DNA of 64,000 nt, from assembly GCA_034620365.1 (NCBI GenBank), contig JAQGEQ010000330.1:248001-312000 (forward strand). Reading direction: 5' to 3'. The translations under genes and the position numbers were made by a program. Origin of the DNA: Pegea sp. RAD2-039 (lineage: Eukaryota > Chordata > Thaliacea > Salpida > Salpidae). This document shows, in pieces, positions 10,787 through 21,559 of the stretch (its first letter is position 1; each line of letters starts with the position of its first letter). The notes beneath the pieces were generated by a model. It was not told the DNA's origin and made no database searches. It saw only the letters and a program-made list of their open reading frames with translations.

Positions 10787-11498
10787 ATTATATCATCTTA
10801 TAATTATTTTCCTATTTCTTTTAATCATGTAAAGATAAAGATTCTCTACTTTTAGTTAGCTTGCCTCTTCTTGTGAATTGAAATAAATGGTTTTTGTAGT
10901 TATCTTATATATATATCTATATATTAGTTATTTTAGTTAATTTTTATTTTTGTTCTTCAAACTATTCAAAGATTTTGTAATCAAAATAAATTAGAGTTTT
11001 TAAATTATTGGAAATTATTTTATTATTTTTCTTTCATAATAAATGATCAGATAAAAACAATTTGAAAATTTCTTTATTTTGAAATTGAAATATTCATTTT
11101 ATTTCAACGCATGGATATAGAAGATAACAATAAAACAGATTATACATCATGTAGCAGACAGAAAAGATAATCTCAAACTACTAATAATTACGTTTTAATT
11201 TTGCTAAGATCTATTAAAGGATGTACAAAGATATTTATACCTTTTATTACCTTTATAGTATAACTAATAACAATAGTATAATACAACCAACAAAGTTTAA
11301 TCAAACAATAAAAAACAATTAAAAAAACTAAACACCAAATTTTATCATTAAATCTTTTGAAATATTTTTTTTTGAATTTTCAATTGATAAAGATCCGATT
11401 TGAAAATGAAATTATCATTTTTCAAATTTGTTAAATTTATTTTATTTAAAAGCATTAAAAATAAAATGGAAGTTTTAAAAGATTTTTTAGATTATTTT
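10787..11498. other. AT-rich spacer, no gene seen
   Basis: No coding potential. Parts, in reverse, resemble the sequence at 19020-19200 and 34080-34260 that follows the lectin genes at 16733 and 32704. Confidence 0.45.
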
Positions 11499-12503
11499 TT
11501 ATACATTTATTTCATGAGGACATTTCTGTTGTAAATCTTCATACGAACCAAACTTACGATATCGATAATTTGGTGGGAATGAATTCTCATTTGAGTTGAA
11601 AGATGTAGTTTGAAGATTAGCAGAATTTGGACTCGAATTTTTGGATCTACAAACTGTGAATTGATCTTCATCTGGAATAATCGTGTCAAAATCTGATGGA
11701 TCATTAACAGATTCTTCTTTTAATACATCTTCAGCCTCAAAGCCTGATTCGATATTTCTAGCTGGAATATTGGTGGTTGCATCACTAGTTTCATCCACAA
11801 CAAGCTCAGTTGGTTTTTCAGGTTCTATAATGACAACAGGACTTACATCAACTACTTCATCAGGTTTTGAAAGAAATAGCTTATATATGATAAATACAAT
11901 AATTACCAACAATAAAACAAATCCTAAAGAAGCTCCAATCACTAAAAAGGAACTTGTTGTTGATGATGGTGCTGAATAGTTGTCAGTTCTACCAATTGTT
12001 GGTTCATACTTGGATGTTGTAGCGAGTTCTGTTCTTGTTGGAATCAGTTTGTTCTTAGAGCATAAGAATGGAAGTTTGAAATCATCAATGTTATATTTAT
12101 TGTAATTTGAATCAAATTGAATTCCCCTAAAATGTTTTCTTCTTATATAAAATGTATTTCTATCTGTATTTGGAACTACATCTTCAAAAAACAAAGATTT
12201 TTGCTTATCAACATCCAGTAATGTCCCATCACTCCAAGAACCAACTTGGTTCTTTACTGAGAGTCCAATCCGATACATATTTCTTTTTCTTAATTCTTCA
12301 GTACCAGTTACACCATCAACATCACTTTTGTAGCAATCTTCTAATTGATTCAAAGTATCATTTAATCTCTTCCAATTGTTGATTGGAGCTAGCTGTTCAC
12401 CAAACTGCTGACAATAATCAACTGAATCTTTCCAGTTCTTCTTTGTATCCACTGTTCGAACAAGCAAGCCATCTGAATCATATTGATTCTTACAAATCTC
12501 CAT
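11499..12503 (-). CDS. C-type-lectin-like membrane receptor L2 (alternative long tail)
   Basis: 334 residues in one exon. The ectodomain is almost the same as at 8677-9456 (type X lectin half, TGTEELRKRNMYRIGLS, terminal FLCSK). A Thr/Ser stalk and one transmembrane helix (about 190-212) follow. The tail is completely different from the other long-tailed genes: it starts KLFLSKPDEVVDVSPVV, is acidic, then has a Ser/Asn-rich end (SSPNSANLQ, PPNYRYRKFGSYEDLQQK). A weak echo of the other tail remains: EESVNDPSDFDTIIP aligns with EESVNNQSV...GYDTIVP, with Tyr replaced by Phe. The 5' flank is type 2, shared with 29368-30336. No signal peptide visible. Ligand and function unknown. Confidence 0.85.
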   Translation of the reverse strand: MEICKNQYDSDGLLVRTVDTKKNWKDSVDYCQQFGEQLAPINNWKRLNDTLNQLEDCYKSDVDGVTGTEELRKRNMYRIGLSVKNQVGSWSDGTLLDVDKQKSLFFEDVVPNTDRNTFYIRRKHFRGIQFDSNYNKYNIDDFKLPFLCSKNKLIPTRTELATTSKYEPTIGRTDNYSAPSSTTSSFLVIGASLGFVLLLVIIVFIIYKLFLSKPDEVVDVSPVVIIEPEKPTELVVDETSDATTNIPARNIESGFEAEDVLKEESVNDPSDFDTIIPDEDQFTVCRSKNSSPNSANLQTTSFNSNENSFPPNYRYRKFGSYEDLQQKCPHEINV

Positions 12504-12960
12504 AACAATATAATTAATTGTACTTAGTTATCAAAACTTTTCAAACAAAGAATAAAAACAAATTGAGATATTATTTAAAAGTTATTTAATAAAAAGTAAC
12601 AATATTCAAAATTTTTGCTAACGCACATATAGTATAAATAGTAAAAGCAAAATAGTAATTTACAGAAGGTGAATAAGATTCAAATAATACAAACTTAAAG
12701 ATAAACAGAAAAAACTAACAAAAAAATGCGTGAAAAAATTACCTGAAAAAAATTTTTTGTGACATCTTTTTTGTAAGATAATAAAACGTTTATTTTAGAA
12801 GTTAAAAACTATTTAAACAGTTTAAATGAAAAATAACTTTCAAAACAATATAAGAATGTTATAATACTTCACCATAAAGTAAAAATAAACGCAAATAATT
12901 GACTATTTCAGTTTTAGATAATTTTATTGCTTAGCTGCAAACTAACCTAACTATTCTAAC
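12504..12960 (-). promoter_or_regulatory. Conserved lectin 5' flank, type 2
   Basis: Read on the minus strand, the sequence up to the start codon (ending ACAATTAATTATA plus a short T-rich run) matches the flank upstream of 29368. It is unrelated to the type 1 flank close to the start codon. It includes the GCGTTAGCAAAAA and AAAAAGATGTCACAAAAA-like segments seen at about 29255 and 29120. A promoter role is inferred from position and conservation. Confidence 0.45.
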
Positions 12961-13682
12961 ATTCATAAATTAAATCTCATAATAATTTAGATATAAGTCC
13001 TTATTCAAGCTAACAAAGATTCTAGTGGATGGTAAGTTAAAAAGAAACTTTATAAAAAATGAAAAACATAAAAAGGAGTATGAATTAATATAAATTGTGA
13101 TTGATTTTATAAATTGATTTTTATTTAAATATAAAAATGTTTTGATTTTAATATAAAGTTTATAATAAATCACAAACAAATTATAAAGCTTCTTTTCTTA
13201 AATAAAATATATAATATATATTTTACTTATTAAAGTTTTTTATTTGAAACAACCAATTTAGCCTTGATTATTATTCCGCTTCTGCTGATTAATATTCTAA
13301 TGTTCTAGTTAGTTGGTCTTCATTCTATAGTCACTGCCTTCTGATTAGGTTTCAGTTTTGTTTCACGTTAAGTTTTTATTTTTAAAGTTTCTACTTTAGT
13401 TCAAGCTTCTATTTTTAAAGCTGTTATTTTATTTCTAATAAATTGTTGTGATAAAAAAGAAATTGTAAATACGATTTATTTTAATTATACATTTGTTGTC
13501 ATTTTGCAAATGAAAATTAAGCTTGTTAAAAATGTGGTTAGATTAATATGAGCAATTTTATCAGTTATGAAAATGTAAATTTTTAAATCTACTTATTTTG
13601 ATTTTTAACTTGGTTGTATTATATATTACTATTTGTAAACTATTTATCTCTGTACTTTATTGTGAAACTTGTATTTGATTAA
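12961..13682 (+). promoter_or_regulatory. Block B (type 1 lectin 5' flank), plus orientation
   Basis: Homologous to 15725-16400 and 31705-32380. It runs divergently from the type 2 flank of the 11499-12503 gene and leads directly into a lectin 3' remnant instead of an intact gene. Confidence 0.6.
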
Positions 13683-13952
13683 TATTACAATGATAGTTCT
13701 TAGCTTTCATTTTCATGCTCTAAAAACATACTGATTCCAACAACAACAGAACTCGCTACAATATCCAAGTATGAACAAACAATTTCAACAATTAATGGAA
13801 CTGACAAGTATCTAGGAACAACAGCATCAACAAGTTTACTTATAGTGATTTTTACTATATCAGGATTTGTTATAATGTTAGTGAATGTATATATTATCTA
13901 CAAGATAATAAAAAAAAAAGGAAAAAAGTTCGCCAACTGTCTCTGTTGCTAA
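13683..13952 (+). pseudogene. Lectin remnant L3 (short-tail type, 3' part only)
   Basis: Matches the last ~90 residues of the short-tailed genes at 16733-17380 and 32704-33354: the end of the lectin domain, Thr/Ser stalk, transmembrane segment and IIYKII basic end. The start codon and most of the lectin domain are missing; block B joins the remnant directly. The diverged tail shows it is dead. Confidence 0.75.
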
Positions 13953-14110
13953 TATCTTAATATAATTATAAATCTGCTAATAAGCTTTTTACTGTTACCA
14001 GAAGTGATCATATATCGGTAAGTTTATTGACTTTTATGGCTTTTTTTACTTACGGGAAAATCTGAAGACTTCGACTAGCTTCAAGAATCAAATCTACTTA
14101 ACTTAGTTTA

Positions 14111-14862
14111 TGCTCTGATATTCAAACTCTCTAACAACTTGTCTCAAAGTTACATTACTTTACATTCAGTTACATCTCTTCTTATGAAGATGCAAACATG
14201 ACTTCATCTTCTAATTATTCTGATCTTCAAACTCTCTAACAACTTGTCTCAGAGTTACTTCAGTTCATTCTGATATCTTCCATCTCTTATGAAGATGCAA
14301 ACATGACTTCATCTTCTAATTATTCTGATCTTCAAACTTTCTAACAACTTGTCTCAGAGTTACATCAGTTCACTCTGATATCTTCCATCTCTTCTTATGA
14401 AGATTCAAACATGACTCCATCTTCTAATTATTCTGATCTTCAAACTCTCTAACAACTTGTATCAGAGTTACTTCAGTTCTTTCTGATATCTTATATCTCT
14501 TCTTATAAAGATTCAAACATGACTTCATCATCTAATTATTCTGATCTTCAAACTTTCTAACAACTTGTCTCAGAGTTACATCAGTTCACTCTGATATCTT
14601 CCATCTCTTCTTATGAAGATTCAAACATGACTCCATCTTCTAATTATTCTGATCTTCAAACTCTCTAACAACTTGTCTCAGAGTTACTTCAGTTCATTCT
14701 GATATCTTCCATCTCTTCTTATAAAGATTCAAACATGACTTCATCATCTAATTTTTCTGATCTTCAAACTTTCTAACAACTTGTCTCAGAGTTGCATCAC
14801 TTCATTCTGATATCTTCCATCTCTTCTTATGAAGATGCAAACATGACTTCATCTTCAAATTA
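14111..14862 (+). repeat. 109-bp satellite array M3 (about 7 units)
   Basis: Same family as 1-1850, plus orientation. Most units here carry TGACTTCATC or TGACTCCATC, so the central CpG palindrome is largely absent in this array. Confidence 0.93.
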
Positions 14863-14914
14863 AGAATAATATAATTATTTAATTTATTTATTATTATTTA
14901 TTATAATCTAGATT

Positions 14915-15118
14915 AGATTCTACAAATCGATTAACGAAGCGATTACTTCATCAGTCGCGATAGTAGCGCACTCAATGGGTGGAAAAATTGCACGTGACTT
15001 ATTTACTTTACCAAATTTCAACCCACGTGACGTCAACGTCATCATCACTATGGCAACGCCACATCAAGCGCCCGTTGTTAACATCGATTACGTCATCAAC
15101 GACTTCTACAAACGTCAT
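14915..15118 (+). pseudogene. PGAP1 fragment E (nucleophile-elbow part of exon 3)
   Basis: About 200 bp matching PGAP1 exon 3 from the TACAAATCGA region through the AHSMGG elbow (here HSMGGKIARD) and [14 protein letters not shown] to FYKR. No start, upstream exons or downstream coding sequence are present. Unlike fragments C and D it retains the [10 protein letters not shown] stretch in one piece and has no exon 1 segment. Confidence 0.8.
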
Positions 15119-15724
15119 AAATTATTTGTAATTTTTTTAAAATAATAGGTATATACACACGTAAATAATAATCAAATTATTATCATTATATCAAATATTA
15201 ATATCAATATCTTTCAAAATTAAATGCTTTTAAGTGCAACATCAAAAGAAAACGAATTCCGTAAATTTGAATAAATCCAAAGAAAATATTTACATCATTA
15301 TTGTTATATGATACCAAACTAACAAATTGTTATCATATATCAATATAAATGACGTTTTCCATAAATTGGTTGATGACCTATGAAATGAATGTTTAGTTCA
15401 ATTTAAGTAAAAGTTGGTTTATGACCAAAGTACATCATAGATTTAAAACTAATAAAAATATTTGTGCTGAAATTCAAGATAAAAAAAGTTGTGTGACATT
15501 TAAATTTTGGTATTTCTGTTTTTCAGATGATAAAATGTGTATTTTAGAATTTAAAACTATTTAAGCAGTTTAAATAAAAAATAACTTTCAAAACAATATA
15601 AGAATGTTACAATACTTCACCATACTATAAGTTAGAATAAAGAGAAATAATTAAATATTTCAGTTTTAAACTATTTTATCGCTTAACTGCAACTTATTTG
15701 AGTCTATTCGAACATTAATACCAT
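15119..15724. other. AT-rich spacer, no gene seen
   Basis: No coding potential. Part (about 15530-15720) resembles the 12780-12960 region between divergent lectin units. Confidence 0.45.
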
Positions 15725-16732
15725 AAACTTCATAATAATTTAGATATAAGCCCTTAGTCAAGCTAACAAAGATTGTAGTGGATGGTAAGTTAAAAAGAAA
15801 CTTTATAAAAAATGAAAAACATAAAAAGGAGTATGAATTAATATAAATTGTGATTGATTTTACAAATTGATTTTTATTTAAATATAAAAATATTTTGTTT
15901 TTAATATAAAGTTTATAATAAATCACAAACAAATTAAAAAGCTTCTTGTTCTAAACAAAATATATAATATATATTTTCCTAATTAGAATTTTTTATTTGA
16001 AACAACCAATTTAGACTTGATTAATATTCCGATTCTGCTGATTCATATTGTCATATTTTAATTATTTGGTCTTCATTTATGGTTACTGTCTTCTGATGAG
16101 GTTTCAGTTTTGTTTCACGCTAAGTTTTAATTTTTAAAGTTTCTACTTTAGTTCAAGCTTCTATTTTTAAAGCTATAATTTTATTTCTAATAAATTGTTG
16201 TGATTAAAAAAGAAATTGTAAATACGATTTATTTTAATTATACATTTGTTGTCATTTTGCAAATAAAACTAAGCTTGTTAAAAATGTGGTTTGATTAATA
16301 TGAGCAATTTTATCAGTTTTGAAAATGTAAAGTTTTAAAACTACTTATTTTGGTTTTTAACTTGGTTGTATTATATATTACTATTTGTAAACTATTTATC
16401 TCTGTACTTTATTTTAAAAAAACTTAATTTTTATTAAAAATTTATATTAAGTTTATACTTAAAGAAATTAAATCGTAATTGATAATTATTTTAGCAATTT
16501 TGAACCAAATTTTTTAAATAAGAAACTATTTTAAATCAGATTAAACTCTATTAATCTTATCTTGATTATTTTTAATTGCTTTTCTTACATAATTTATTAT
16601 GAAAGATGATTGTAGATAACATTGAAAAATAGAAATTATTTTAAAATTCTTGTTGAAATTAAATTATCTAAAGTCTAAAATATTAATTATATTTGTAGAT
16701 ATTCAGTTTTGAAGTAAGATTTCATCTTTGTT
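15725..16732 (+). promoter_or_regulatory. Block B, 5' flank of lectin gene L4
   Basis: Full-length type 1 flank ending at the start codon of 16733. An in-frame TAA lies 18 nt upstream of that ATG, so the coding region cannot simply extend further 5' without splicing. Confidence 0.55.
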
Positions 16733-17380
16733 ATGGAGATTTGTAAAAATCAATATGAGTCAGATGGCTTGCTTGTTCGAATAGTGGATACAGAAAAAAG
16801 TTGGAAAGATTCAGTTGATTATTGTCAGCAGTTTGGTGAACAGCTAGCTCCAATCAACAATTGGAAAAGATTAAATGATACTTTGAATCAATTTGAAGAA
16901 TGCTACAAAAGTGATGTTGATGATGTAGAGGAATTTAGAACAAATAATAAATATCGTGTCGGGTTATCAATAGAAAATAGAATTAGATCTTGGAGTGATG
17001 GGACATTACTGGATGTTGATGAACAAAAATCTTTGTTTTTTGAAGATGAAGTTCCAAATACAGATGGAAATACATTTTTTATCGAAAATAAATTTTTTAA
17101 CAAACTTTTATTTGATTCATATTACAATGATAGTTCTGAGCTTTCGTTCTTATGCTCTAAAAACAAGCTGATTCCAACAACAGAACTAGCTACAACATCC
17201 AAGTATGAACCAACAATTTCAACAACTAATGGAACGGACAAGTATCTGGGAACAACAGCATCAACGAGTTTATTTATAGTGATTGGTACTATATCAGGAT
17301 TTGTTATATTGTTGTTGATTGTATTAATTATCTACAAGATAATAAGAAAAAAAAGTTCTTCAACCGTCTTTGCTGCTTAA
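16733..17380 (+). CDS. C-type-lectin-like membrane receptor L4 (short tail)
   Basis: 215 residues in one exon. The lectin-like domain spans residues 1-142, with cysteines at 4, 31, 57 and 141. C31, in the W-K-D-S-V-D-Y-C helix block, and C141 (FLCSK) are the expected outer disulfide pair. YRVGLS replaces WIGL and RSWSDGT follows. No EPN, QPD or WND motif is present, so canonical calcium-dependent sugar binding is unlikely. A Thr/Ser-rich stalk (about 146-177) precedes a transmembrane helix (about 179-201) and a 14-residue basic tail KIIRKKSSSTVFAA without tyrosine motifs. The C-terminal lectin half is type Y (NNKYRVGLSI, SSELSFLCSK). No signal peptide visible. Closest relative is 32704-33354. 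Confidence 0.85.
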   Translation: MEICKNQYESDGLLVRIVDTEKSWKDSVDYCQQFGEQLAPINNWKRLNDTLNQFEECYKSDVDDVEEFRTNNKYRVGLSIENRIRSWSDGTLLDVDEQKSLFFEDEVPNTDGNTFFIENKFFNKLLFDSYYNDSSELSFLCSKNKLIPTTELATTSKYEPTISTTNGTDKYLGTTASTSLFIVIGTISGFVILLLIVLIIYKIIRKKSSSTVFAA

Positions 17381-17505
17381 CTAACTGATCCAGTTTATTC
17401 AAAAAGTTGTTTTTCGTTAATTATAAATTTCTTTTCTGTTTTGTTAAAATGTTTAAAATTGATACCGAGACATCCAGTTCTGTAGGAAGTGACGTCATGA
17501 TCAAG

Positions 17506-18095
17506 AGAAGATGTAGCTCCAAATACAGATGGAAATACATTTTATATAAGAAGAAAACATTTTAGGGGAATTCAATTTGATTCAAATTACAATAATTATA
17601 ACATTGATGATATTAAGCTTCCATTCTTATGCTCTAAGACCAAACTGATTCCAACAAGAACAGAACTCGTTACAACATAATATTGTTATATTAAAATAAT
17701 ATTAAAATTAATATTTACATCATTATTGTTACATATTACAAAATTTACAAATTATTATCATGTCTCAAAATAAAAGACGTTTCAATATTAGGTTGATGAC
17801 GTTCATGAGAAGAATATTTAGTTTTTAAAATGAACCAACAATTTCAACAAGAACAGAATTCGCTACAATATCCAAGTATGAACCAACAATTGGTAGAACT
17901 GACAACTATTCACCACCACCAACAACAATTCTATAAATAATGAAGCTGGTTATGATATTATTGTTCCATTTCGAAATCAAGATAGAATATATTATAAATA
18001 TATAATAATAGTTTAGAAAGTGTGTTAGAACATCTGAAGATCATGAATCTACATCCAGTCAATCACCATCCACGATGTAACTTGGTCATAAACCA
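17506..18095 (+). pseudogene. Lectin remnant L5 (type X, long tail) in two pieces
   Basis: 17506-17680 matches the C-terminal part of a type X lectin domain. 17825-18095 matches stalk sequence and then the distal cytoplasmic tail and 3' end of the long-tailed genes. The transmembrane segment and proximal tail are gone and there is no start. It appears to be an insertion between gene L4 and its normal 3' flank, which resumes near 18360. Confidence 0.75.
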
Positions 18096-18393
18096 ACTCT
18101 TCAATTGAACTAAATATTCATTTCATAAGCTTGGTCATCAACCAATTATTGAAACTCTTATTATTGATATATTATAATAATTTGTAAATTTTACTCAAAA
18201 TTAATGAATAGATTTTCAATCCAATATTAATTTTTTATTATTACAAATGCCTATTATTATGCTAGTATTATTAAGTGATAGTTTTGAGCTTTCGTTTATG
18301 ATTAGTTCTGATCAAGATTTCGTTTATTTTTAAATTTCTTTTCTGTTTTGTTAAAATAAAAAATTTCAGGAAAGTAAATTCAAACTAAACTAA

Positions 18394-18547
18394 CTAAATT
18401 TCATTTCTCCTGATTTTCATTTCAAGTTCTTCTTTGTAGTTCTTCAACGTTAAAGTTTCGTTAACTTCCATTTCAAAATACTTGGTGGGAAATCTGCCAA
18501 CTTCATGATATGGCGATGAAATTGAGATGTCTTCTTCATCTCTTCCG
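18394..18547 (-). CDS. Exon-like open segment of unknown gene family U, copy 2 (terminal exon candidate)
   Basis: On the minus strand, after TTTTTGTAAG, an open frame of 51 codons runs to a stop: GRDEEDISISSPYHEVG, then FPTKYFEMEVNETLTL, then EELEMKIRRNEI. The copy at 33464-33617 keeps the frame and length, with both silent and amino-acid changes. Upstream on the same strand (18600-18760) lie a plausible 55-nt intron ending TATTTGCAG and the CGAAAAATTCCAAAAGATG segment ending GCTG|GTGAATCC. The spacing fits the ~50-nt introns of this genome, but I cannot fix the frame linking the exons. I do not recognise the protein. It could be the 3' end of a small gene or a repeat with chance openness. 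Confidence 0.35.
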
Positions 18548-18559
18548 CTTACAAAAATT

Positions 18560-18900
18560 AGTTAATTTTTGTCTAAATGTTTTCTACGTCTAAATAGCAT
18601 TTAAAATTATCAAATTCATATCAGATGGATTCACCAGCAAAAAACGAACAAAAAAAACATCTTTTGGAATTTTTCGCTGCAAATAGGAAAGGTAAGTTTA
18701 AAGAAAAGACAATTGTTGATAATACTTTTACATCTTCTTCTTCTATGTTTAATTTCTTCACTAAAATCGAAATCTTTGAAGTTAAATTCCAACAAATTAT
18801 CCGAAAAAACTCATATCACTGGCAGAGATTTTTACCAAAGAATTAAAACTTTCCTGTTCATTCGTTTTGTTATTTCGTTAAAAATTTTAATAAATAAGTT
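18560..18900 (-). other. Family U copy 2, upstream exon-like segments
   Basis: Minus-strand sequence with a long open stretch (FNFKDFDFSEEIKHRRRR) followed by a GTAAAAGT donor-like site and a TTTGCAG acceptor-like site 55 nt later. On the plus strand the same DNA reads MDSPAKNEQKKHLLEFF with a GTAAGT after about 23 codons, so either strand could be coding. Comparable segments occur at 7311, 20880, 26502 and 33620. Confidence 0.3.
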
Positions 18901-19457
18901 GTTTTTCTACATATGTTTGTATTTATTTCTTTTAGAGGCTTTTTTTAATCCACAAAATCTGAAAACTTTGACTAGCTTTGAGAATCAAATCTACTTAATT
19001 TTTACTAATTTTTTTATAAAATGAATATTTCAATTTCAAAATAAATAACTTTTATTTTTTACTTGAAATTTTCGAATTTTTTATCTGATAACTTATTATG
19101 AAAGATAAATAATAAAACAACTTCTAATAATTTGAAAGTTAATTTATTTTGATTACAATATCTTTGAATAGTTTGAAGAACAAAGTAATAAAAAAATATA
19201 TATCTTAATGGCAGAAGTGGAAGAAGAAGTTAGATATTTGCAACTTTTGGTTTGAGCTAACAAAATATCTGACTGAAAGATAAAATGATGTCAGAAGTAA
19301 TGAGATGCAACCAGATTTTCAAAATTCAAAAACTAGATGAGTTGAGAGAAGAACCTTTAATTTATCTAACTTCGAAGTGAATAAATCATTCATTTCAATT
19401 CTCAGAAAGAAGCAAGATAACTAAGAGTAAAGAATCATTATAAAATTAGAAAAGATA
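18901..19457. other. Duplicated non-coding flank between family U and satellite
   Basis: Nearly identical to 33960-34517. No gene seen. Shows that lectin-U-satellite is one duplicated unit. Confidence 0.6.
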
Positions 19458-19957
19458 GGAAGATATCAGAATGAACTGATGTAACTCTGAGACAAGTTGT
19501 TAGAAAGTTTGAAGATCAGAATAATTAGAAGATGAAGTCATGTTTGCATCTTCATAAGAAGAGATGGAAGATATCAGAATGAACTGATGTAACTCTGAGA
19601 CAAGTTGTTAGAAAGTTTGAAGATCAGAATAATTAGATGATGAAGTCATCTTTGCATCTTCATAAGAAGAGATGGAAGATATCAGAATGAACTGATGTAA
19701 CTCTGAGACAAGTTGTTAGAAAGTTTGAAGATCAGAATAATTAGAAGATGACGTCATGGTTGCATCTTCATAAGAATAGATGGAAGATATCAGAATGAAC
19801 TGATGTAACTCTGAGACAAGTTGTTAGAAAGTTTGAAGATCAGAATAATTAGAAGATGACGTCATGGTTGCATCTTCATAAGAAGAAATGGAAGATATCA
19901 GAATGAACTGATGTAACTCTGAGACAAGTTGTTAGAGAGTTTGAAGATCAGAATAAT
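19458..19957 (-). repeat. 109-bp satellite array M4 (about 4.5 units)
   Basis: Same family as 1-1850 in reverse orientation. Units carry TGACGTCAT or TGAAGTCAT variants. The right edge runs straight into block B (TTTAGATATAAGCCC). Confidence 0.93.
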
Positions 19958-20870
19958 TTAGATATAAGCCCTTATTCAAGCTGACTAAGATTGTAGTGGA
20001 TGGTAAGTTAAAAAGAAACTTTTTAAAAAATGAAAAACATAAAAAGGAGTATGAATAAATACAAATTGTGATCGATTTTACAAATTGATTTTTATTTAAA
20101 TCTAAAATTGTTTTGATTTTAATAAAAAGTTAGTAATAAATCACAAACAAATTAAAAAGCTTCTTGTTGTAAACAAAATATATAATATATATTTTACTAA
20201 TTACAATTTTTTATTTGAAACACAACCAATTTAGCCTTGATTATTATTCCGCTTTTGCTGATTAATATTCTAATGTTCTAATTAGTTGGTCTTCATTCTA
20301 TAGTCACTGCCTTGTGATTAGGTTTCAGTTTTGTTTCACGATAATTTTTTATTTTTTAAGTTTCTACTTTGGTTTAAGCTTCTATTTTTAAAGCTATAAT
20401 TTTATTTCTAATAAATTGTTGTGATTAAAAAAGAAATTATAAATACGATTTATTTTTAATTATACATTTGTTGTCATTTTGCAGATAAAAATTAATCTTG
20501 TTAAAAATGTGATTTGATTAATATGAGCAATTTTATCATTTGTGAAAATGTAAGTTTTTAAAACTATTTGTTTTAATTATTAACTTGGTTGTATTATATA
20601 TTATTATTTGTAAACTTTTTATCTCTGTACTTTATTTTAAAAAACTTAATTTTTATTAAAAATTTATATTAAGTTTATACTTAAAGAAATTAAATCGTAA
20701 TTGATAATTAATTTAGCTATTTTGAATCAAATTATTAAAATAAAAACTATTTTATATCAGATTAAATCTATTAATCTTATCTTGAATATTTCTAATTGCT
20801 TTTCTTACATAATTTATTGTGAAAGATGATTGTAGATAACATTGAAAAATAGAAATTATTTTAAAATTTT
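19958..20870 (+). promoter_or_regulatory. Solitary block B without a lectin gene
   Basis: Homologous to the type 1 lectin 5' flank for over 900 bp, including the sequence close to the expected start codon. It then switches to family U sequence near 20875. The lectin gene that should follow is missing. Confidence 0.6.
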
Positions 20871-20874
20871 TGTC

Positions 20875-21190
20875 TGCTATCTTCATCATCTTCATTTTTC
20901 CGCTTACAAAAATTATTATTTTGTTTTTGTAAATATTTGTTATGTCTAAATAGCATTAAAAATTATCAAATTCATATTAGATGGATTCACCAGCAAAAAA
21001 TGAACATAAAAAACATCTTTTGGAATTTTTCGCTGTAAATAGGAAAGAAAGTTTAAAAATCAGACAATTGTTGATAATACTTTTCCATCATCTTCTTCTA
21101 TGTGTTTAATTTCTTCACTAAAATCGAAATCTTTGAAGTTAAAATCCAACAAATTATCAAGAAAAAATCTCGTAACACTGGCAGAGGTTT
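20875..21190 (-). pseudogene. Family U copy 3 (partial)
   Basis: Contains the CGAAAAATTCCAAAAGATG segment with a TTTACAG acceptor-like site on the minus strand. The terminal-exon block seen at 18394-18547 is absent. Fragmentary. Confidence 0.35.
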
Positions 21191-21559
21191 ATTTCACATT
21201 TTTAAAATTTGAAGTCATTCTCTATTAGATATAATTATAAATTTTCTGATAAGCTTTTTACTGTTACCAGAAGTATTCGTATATCGTTAAGTTTATTGAC
21301 TTATATGGCTTTTTTTACTCCACAAAGTCTGAAGACTTCGACTAGCTTCGAGAATCATATCTGCTTGGCTTAGATTATGCTTAGTAACTAGTTAACAATT
21401 GTTTCATCTCATAATAATCTCAATACAAAATATCTAAGTTTGAAAATTTATATAAATATTTATTATTATTTATTATAATCTAGAACTTATAATAATGATT
21501 ATTCTAAAATATTTTCTTTTATTTTTATCAAATTTACAAATTTAATTCTTCCGCAGACG

